DNA of 64,000 nt from Aquitalea denitrificans (GTDB lineage Bacteria; Pseudomonadota; Gammaproteobacteria; Burkholderiales; Chromobacteriaceae), in assembly GCF_009856625.1 (NCBI RefSeq), contig NZ_CP047241.1, forward strand, positions 1,054,001 to 1,118,000, in the 5' to 3' direction. The notes beneath the pieces were generated by a model. It made no database searches and was not told the origin of the DNA. It saw only the letters and a list, made by a program, of their open reading frames with translations. Below are positions 60,496 through 64,000 of the stretch, in pieces; the stretch's first letter is position 1; every line of letters begins with the position of its first letter. A program made the position numbers and the translations under genes.

Positions 60496-62496
60496 ATGGA
60501 ACATGTGATTGCCAAGCCCGGCCAGGGTGCCGGGGCGCATGCCCATCTGCGCTGGATGTTGCCGGCGCTGTGCCTGCTGGCAGGTTTGCACCTGTGGCTT
60601 AACGGTGGCATGCCGCCTGCCGGGCCGTGGTGGCAGCAGCAGGACATTGCCAGCCTGCAGTTTTATTACGCCAGCCTGCCACGCATGGTGATGGCGCTGC
60701 TGGCCGGGGCGGCACTGGGCTTGTCCGGCAGCGTGCTGCAACAACTCAGCGGCAATCGGCTGGTGTCTCCGATGACGCTGGGCATTTCATCGGGTGCCTG
60801 GCTGGGTGTGGTGCTGGCTGCCGTGGTGCTGCCCGACAATCCGTCCTTGAGCAGCGGCTGGCCGGCCTTGCTGGGTGCCATGCTGGCGCTGGGGCTGGTC
60901 TTGCTGCTGGCCGGTCCGCGCGGGCTGAACGGCTTGCCGCTGGTGCTGGCCGGCATGGCGGTGAATCTGCTGCTGGGCGGCATGGCCACCATGCTGGTGT
61001 TATTGCACGACCAGTACGCCAGCAATCTGTTTGTCTGGGGTGCCGGCGACCTGGCGCAGATTGATTGGCAATGGGCGCAGTGGCTGTGGCCGCGCCTGCT
61101 TCCGGCCGCCTTGCTGTTCTGGCTGGCTCCGCGTCCGCTGGCCATGCTGTCACTGGGCGTGGCTGCTGCACGTGGCCGTGGACTGGCGCTGGGCACCATT
61201 CTGCTGCTGTTGCTGGCGGCATTGTGGCTCAGCGCGGCGACGGTGACGGCGGTGGGGCTGATCGGTTTCATCGGCCTGCTGGCCCCCAATCTGGCGCAGT
61301 TGCTGGGCGCGCGCCGTCCGCTGGCGCAACTGGCCTGCAGTGCGCTGCTGGGGGCGGTTTGTTTACTGGGCAGCGATTGTTTGGCACTGGCCATTGGCCA
61401 TTGGGCCGGCAGCAGCTTGCCCAGCGGCGCGGTGACTGCCTTGCTGGGCGGGCCGCTGCTGCTGTGGCTGGTGCGGCGCAGCATGAACGCGGCACAGCAC
61501 ACGGCGATGTTGCAGATACCGGGCAGTCAGCGTCAGTGGCGCAAGCGCAACTACCCACTGTTGCTGGGGGCATTGCTGGGCTTGGGCTGGCTGAGCATTG
61601 CATTGGCTCCCGGCCCCGATGGCTGGCAATGGGGCTGGCCGGATGCCTTGTTATGGTCGCTGCGCTGGCCGCGCAGCCTGGTGGCCCTGAGTGCCGGGGC
61701 GGGCCTGGCGCTGGCTGGCGTGCTATTGCAGCGGCTGCTGCGTAATCCGCTGGCCAGCCCCGATCTGCTGGGTCTGTCCGCAGGCTCCACCCTGTGCATG
61801 CTGCTGGTGGCGGGCTGGCTGGGACGGCCCTTGCAGCAGGACGCTACCATGCTGGCGCTGCTGGGAGCCTTGCTGGTGCTGGCCGGTTTGCTATGGCTGG
61901 GCCGTCGCCACCAGTATGCGCCGGGCATGATGGCGCTCAGCGGCATCGCCCTGGCCGCCATGCTGGATGCCATGTTGCAAACGGTGCTGGCCAAGGGCAC
62001 GCCGGACGGCCTGGCGGTATTGGCCTGGTTGTCCGGTTCCAGTTACCGGGTGACGCCAGCGCAGGCGGTGTGGCTAAGCCTGACGGTGCTGTTGTTGGCG
62101 CTGGCGGCGCAGGCCTGCCAGCGGGTGTTGACCCTGCTCAGCCTGGGCGATGGCCTGGCGCAAGGTCGTGGCCTGCATCTGAGTGCCGCCCGGCTGCTGC
62201 TGTTGCTGCTGGTGGCGCTATTGACGGCGGCAGTCACCTCGGTACTGGGGCCGGTGGCGTTTCTGGGCCTGCTGGCACCACATATTGCCAGCATGCTGGG
62301 CGCACGGCGGGCGGCAAACCAGTTGGTGGTGGCTGCCTTGCTGGGGGCCGGCTTGCTATTGCTGGCCGACTGGTTGGGACGGGTGGTGATTTATCCGCGT
62401 CAACTGCCGCTGGGCATGCTGGCATCGGTTTTGTGTGGTTGTTATTTCATGCTGCTGCTGGGGTGGCAAGGCGTGCGGCGGGGAGGTGGGCAATGA
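60496..62496 (+). CDS. fhuB: Fused ferric siderophore permease (FhuB-like)
   Basis: Membrane protein of 666 residues consisting of two FecCD-type permease halves, as in FhuB (about residues 40-320 and 360-660). Each half has the typical LLAGAALGLSGSVLQ/LSAGAGLALAGVLLQ start, GLLAPNLAQLLGARRPL/GLLAPHIASMLGARRAA loop contacting the ATPase. Starts one base after fhuC stop. Confidence 0.93.
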   Translation: MEHVIAKPGQGAGAHAHLRWMLPALCLLAGLHLWLNGGMPPAGPWWQQQDIASLQFYYASLPRMVMALLAGAALGLSGSVLQQLSGNRLVSPMTLGISSGAWLGVVLAAVVLPDNPSLSSGWPALLGAMLALGLVLLLAGPRGLNGLPLVLAGMAVNLLLGGMATMLVLLHDQYASNLFVWGAGDLAQIDWQWAQWLWPRLLPAALLFWLAPRPLAMLSLGVAAARGRGLALGTILLLLLAALWLSAATVTAVGLIGFIGLLAPNLAQLLGARRPLAQLACSALLGAVCLLGSDCLALAIGHWAGSSLPSGAVTALLGGPLLLWLVRRSMNAAQHTAMLQIPGSQRQWRKRNYPLLLGALLGLGWLSIALAPGPDGWQWGWPDALLWSLRWPRSLVALSAGAGLALAGVLLQRLLRNPLASPDLLGLSAGSTLCMLLVAGWLGRPLQQDATMLALLGALLVLAGLLWLGRRHQYAPGMMALSGIALAAMLDAMLQTVLAKGTPDGLAVLAWLSGSSYRVTPAQAVWLSLTVLLLALAAQACQRVLTLLSLGDGLAQGRGLHLSAARLLLLLLVALLTAAVTSVLGPVAFLGLLAPHIASMLGARRAANQLVVAALLGAGLLLLADWLGRVVIYPRQLPLGMLASVLCGCYFMLLLGWQGVRRGGGQ

Positions 62497-63443
62497 GGCT
62501 TTACTGGCTTGGTGTCCTGCTGTGCTGGGCGGTGCTGGGCTGCGCCTTTGCCGGCGGAATTGACGAACTGGCTGCTGCCCGCGCCCAGCCTGCGGCCAAG
62601 CGGATTGTGGCGCTCAGTTGGGAGGCGGCAGAAAACCTGCTGGAGCTGGGAATCACCCCGCTGGCGGTGGCGGATGCCGACGATTACCGCCGCTGGGTGG
62701 CGCAGCCCTTGTTGCCCGCCGGAGCGCTTTCGGCGGGCAGCAGGCTGGAGCCGAACCTGGAATTGCTGGCCAGCCTGAAGCCCGATCTGATCCTCAGCAG
62801 TCCGGTGCTGGGTGCCTTACGTCCGCGCCTGCAAGCCATTGCTCCGGTGCTGACCATCGATGCTTTCCGCCAGGACGAGGACCATGCCCAGGCGGCCGAA
62901 GCCATTTTCCTGCAACTGGGCCGGGTGTTGGGCCGCCAGCCGCAGGCTGACACCAGGTTGCACCAGCTGGCACAGGGCTTTGCGCAATTGCGTCAGCAAT
63001 TGCAGGCGCATGGTGCCCGGCGTCTGCCACGGGTGCAGGTGATCCGTTTTGCCAATGCCTCCAGCGTGTATGTATATGGCAGTAATGCCATGCCGGTGCT
63101 GGCCTTGCGCCGGCTGGGGCTGAATACCACCGGCACGCCGGCGGCTTCGGTATGGGGAATCAGCCAGCAGCGGGTGGTGGATCTGGCAGCCTGGCGTGAC
63201 GAGGTGGTGCTGTATCAGCAGCCGTTTGCTGAAGCCGGGCGGCTGTTTGTCAGCCCGCTGTGGCAGGGCATGCCCTTTGTCCGGCAGCAGCGGCTGGCAG
63301 CCGTGGCACCGGCCTGGAGTTATGGCGGGGTGGGTTCCTTGTATTACCTGGCCCAGCGCATGACGGCTGCCTTGTTGCAGTTGCCGCTGCTGGCTGACAA
63401 GCCGGTGGCGGCAAACCGGACTAGCCGCCGGTCATCGACATGA
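62493..63443 (+). CDS. fhuD: Ferric siderophore periplasmic binding protein (FhuD-like)
   Basis: Protein of 316 residues with a hydrophobic export signal (first 20 residues, cleavage near AFA). Typical features: RIVALSWEAAENLLELGITP, LELLASLKPDLILSS and GTPAASVWGISQQ. The ATG overlaps the fhuB stop. Tail-to-tail overlap with moaA of 23 bases. Confidence 0.9.
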   Translation: MRLYWLGVLLCWAVLGCAFAGGIDELAAARAQPAAKRIVALSWEAAENLLELGITPLAVADADDYRRWVAQPLLPAGALSAGSRLEPNLELLASLKPDLILSSPVLGALRPRLQAIAPVLTIDAFRQDEDHAQAAEAIFLQLGRVLGRQPQADTRLHQLAQGFAQLRQQLQAHGARRLPRVQVIRFANASSVYVYGSNAMPVLALRRLGLNTTGTPAASVWGISQQRVVDLAAWRDEVVLYQQPFAEAGRLFVSPLWQGMPFVRQQRLAAVAPAWSYGGVGSLYYLAQRMTAALLQLPLLADKPVAANRTSRRSST

Positions 63444-64000
63444 AGCGCACCACCTGTTGTGGCTGCTGGATGAATTCGTGTTTTTCCGGCTTCAGTTCGA
63501 TGGCGGCGCGGATGGCGGCTTCCAGTTCGGCGTCGCTGCAACCGGCGCGCAGCAGCGGGCGCAGCTCCAGTTGTTCTTCCTGGCCCAAGCACATGTATAG
63601 CGTGCCATCCACCGATAGCCTTACCCGGTTACAGGTGGCACAGAAGTGCTGCGACATCGGCGTGATCAGCCCCAGGGTGAAGCTGGCATCAGCATTCTGC
63701 CAGTAAGAGGCCGGGCCGCCGCCCAGGCTGCGGCTGCTGGCAATCAGGCCATGCTGGCGCGTCAGCTTGTCCAGCAACTGGCTCAGGTCCAGCCCCTGCG
63801 CGGCCTGGCCGGTACTGCCCATCGGCATGGCTTCGATCAGGCGCAGGATGAAGCCCTGCTGCATGCAATAGGCCAGCATGGATTCGATATCACCGTCATT
63901 CACCCCGGCCAGCGGCACCATATTGATCTTGATATTGGCAAAGCCGGCAGCTTTGGCTGCTGCCAGCCCGTCCAGCACCTTGCCCAGACTGTCGCTGCCA
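63421..64000 (-). CDS. moaA: GTP 3',8-cyclase MoaA, N-terminal part outside the window
   Basis: About 193 C-terminal residues of the radical SAM enzyme that begins molybdopterin synthesis. Visible: INMVPLAGVNDGD, FIEAMPMG-like LIEAMPMGSTG, the C-terminal cluster Cys residues CATCNRVRLSVDG and a further Cys in MCLGQ, and the terminal Gly-Gly. The 5' end and the N-terminal CxxxCxxC lie beyond base 64000. Molybdenum cofactor is needed for nitrate reductase. Confidence 0.95.
   Translation of the reverse strand, partial: GSDSLGKVLDGLAAAKAAGFANIKINMVPLAGVNDGDIESMLAYCMQQGFILRLIEAMPMGSTGQAAQGLDLSQLLDKLTRQHGLIASSRSLGGGPASYWQNADASFTLGLITPMSQHFCATCNRVRLSVDGTLYMCLGQEEQLELRPLLRAGCSDAELEAAIRAAIELKPEKHEFIQQPQQVVRFMSMTGG

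Noticed and set aside
1..64000. CRISPR arrays, tRNA or rRNA genes, complete insertion sequences, T6SS structural genes
   Set aside because: No evenly spaced repeats, no tRNA-like cloverleaf, no rRNA sequence, no intact transposase and no vgrG/hcp/PAAR gene were found on reading the window.

Overview
The window is a GC-rich (roughly 60%) proteobacterial chromosome segment. The nirS-type denitrification genes, a Chromobacteriaceae-like gene mix (class II ribonucleotide reductase, NnrS, DUF1302, hydroxamate siderophore genes) and the codon usage suggest a denitrifying betaproteobacterium of the order Neisseriales (Aquitalea/Vogesella/Chromobacterium relatives). That placement is inference; no rRNA gene is present to settle it. 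I see no tRNA, rRNA or CRISPR array.

Layout. 1-2422: 3' part of an adenosylcobalamin-dependent ribonucleotide reductase. 2480-10319 (minus): an eight-gene acid-sugar operon (SDR, enolase-superfamily dehydratase, CUT1 ABC transporter, GntR/FCD regulator, SMP-30 lactonase). 10684-12758: a LuxR-type response regulator broken by a 14-bp tandem duplication, divergent from a REC-EAL phosphodiesterase. 12755-20171: housekeeping and transport genes (EamA, LysR, MFS, DUF1302 outer-membrane protein, TPR protein, FKBP). 20268-27372 (minus): NO/nitrogen-oxide accessory genes (nnrS, HPP-CBS, MarR, DUF488, YIP1-like, a 12-TM protein, DUF2249, hemerythrin, cobA/nirE). 27535-33190 (plus): norC-norB-norE-norF-like-norQ-norD. 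33696-38363 (minus): a lower-GC island with a two-domain peptidoglycan-hydrolase-like protein followed by three tandem paralogous exported proteins, which looks like an antibacterial effector with a triplicated immunity gene. 38723-47288 (plus): nirS-M-C-F-DL-GH-J-N, then dnr. 48171-51427: repeats and an AT-rich phosphoethanolamine-transferase gene bounded by inverted copies of one terminator. 51428-63443: Fur-controlled TonB receptor, hydroxamate siderophore biosynthesis (monooxygenase, exporter, acyltransferase, NIS synthetase), FhuF-like reductase and a FhuCBD importer. 63421-64000: 3' part of moaA on the minus strand.

How it works together. The nir, nor and accessory genes form one nitrite-to-nitrous-oxide module. 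FNR/Dnr-type boxes lie before norC/cobA, nirS, nirJ, nnrS and (weaker) the hemerythrin operon, and the dnr gene is adjacent. The nir cluster lacks nirE; the cobA gene divergent from norC and sharing its box supplies the missing siroheme step. A MITE-like repeat (three copies in the window) has inserted in frame inside the signal peptide of nirN; removing 114 bp restores a textbook signal peptide.

The most unusual items are the effector/triple-immunity island between nor and nir, the repeat insertion in nirN, the frameshifted response regulator, the fused NirDL and NirGH proteins, and a repeated TATCG-N5-CGATA palindrome that probably belongs to the MarR regulator.
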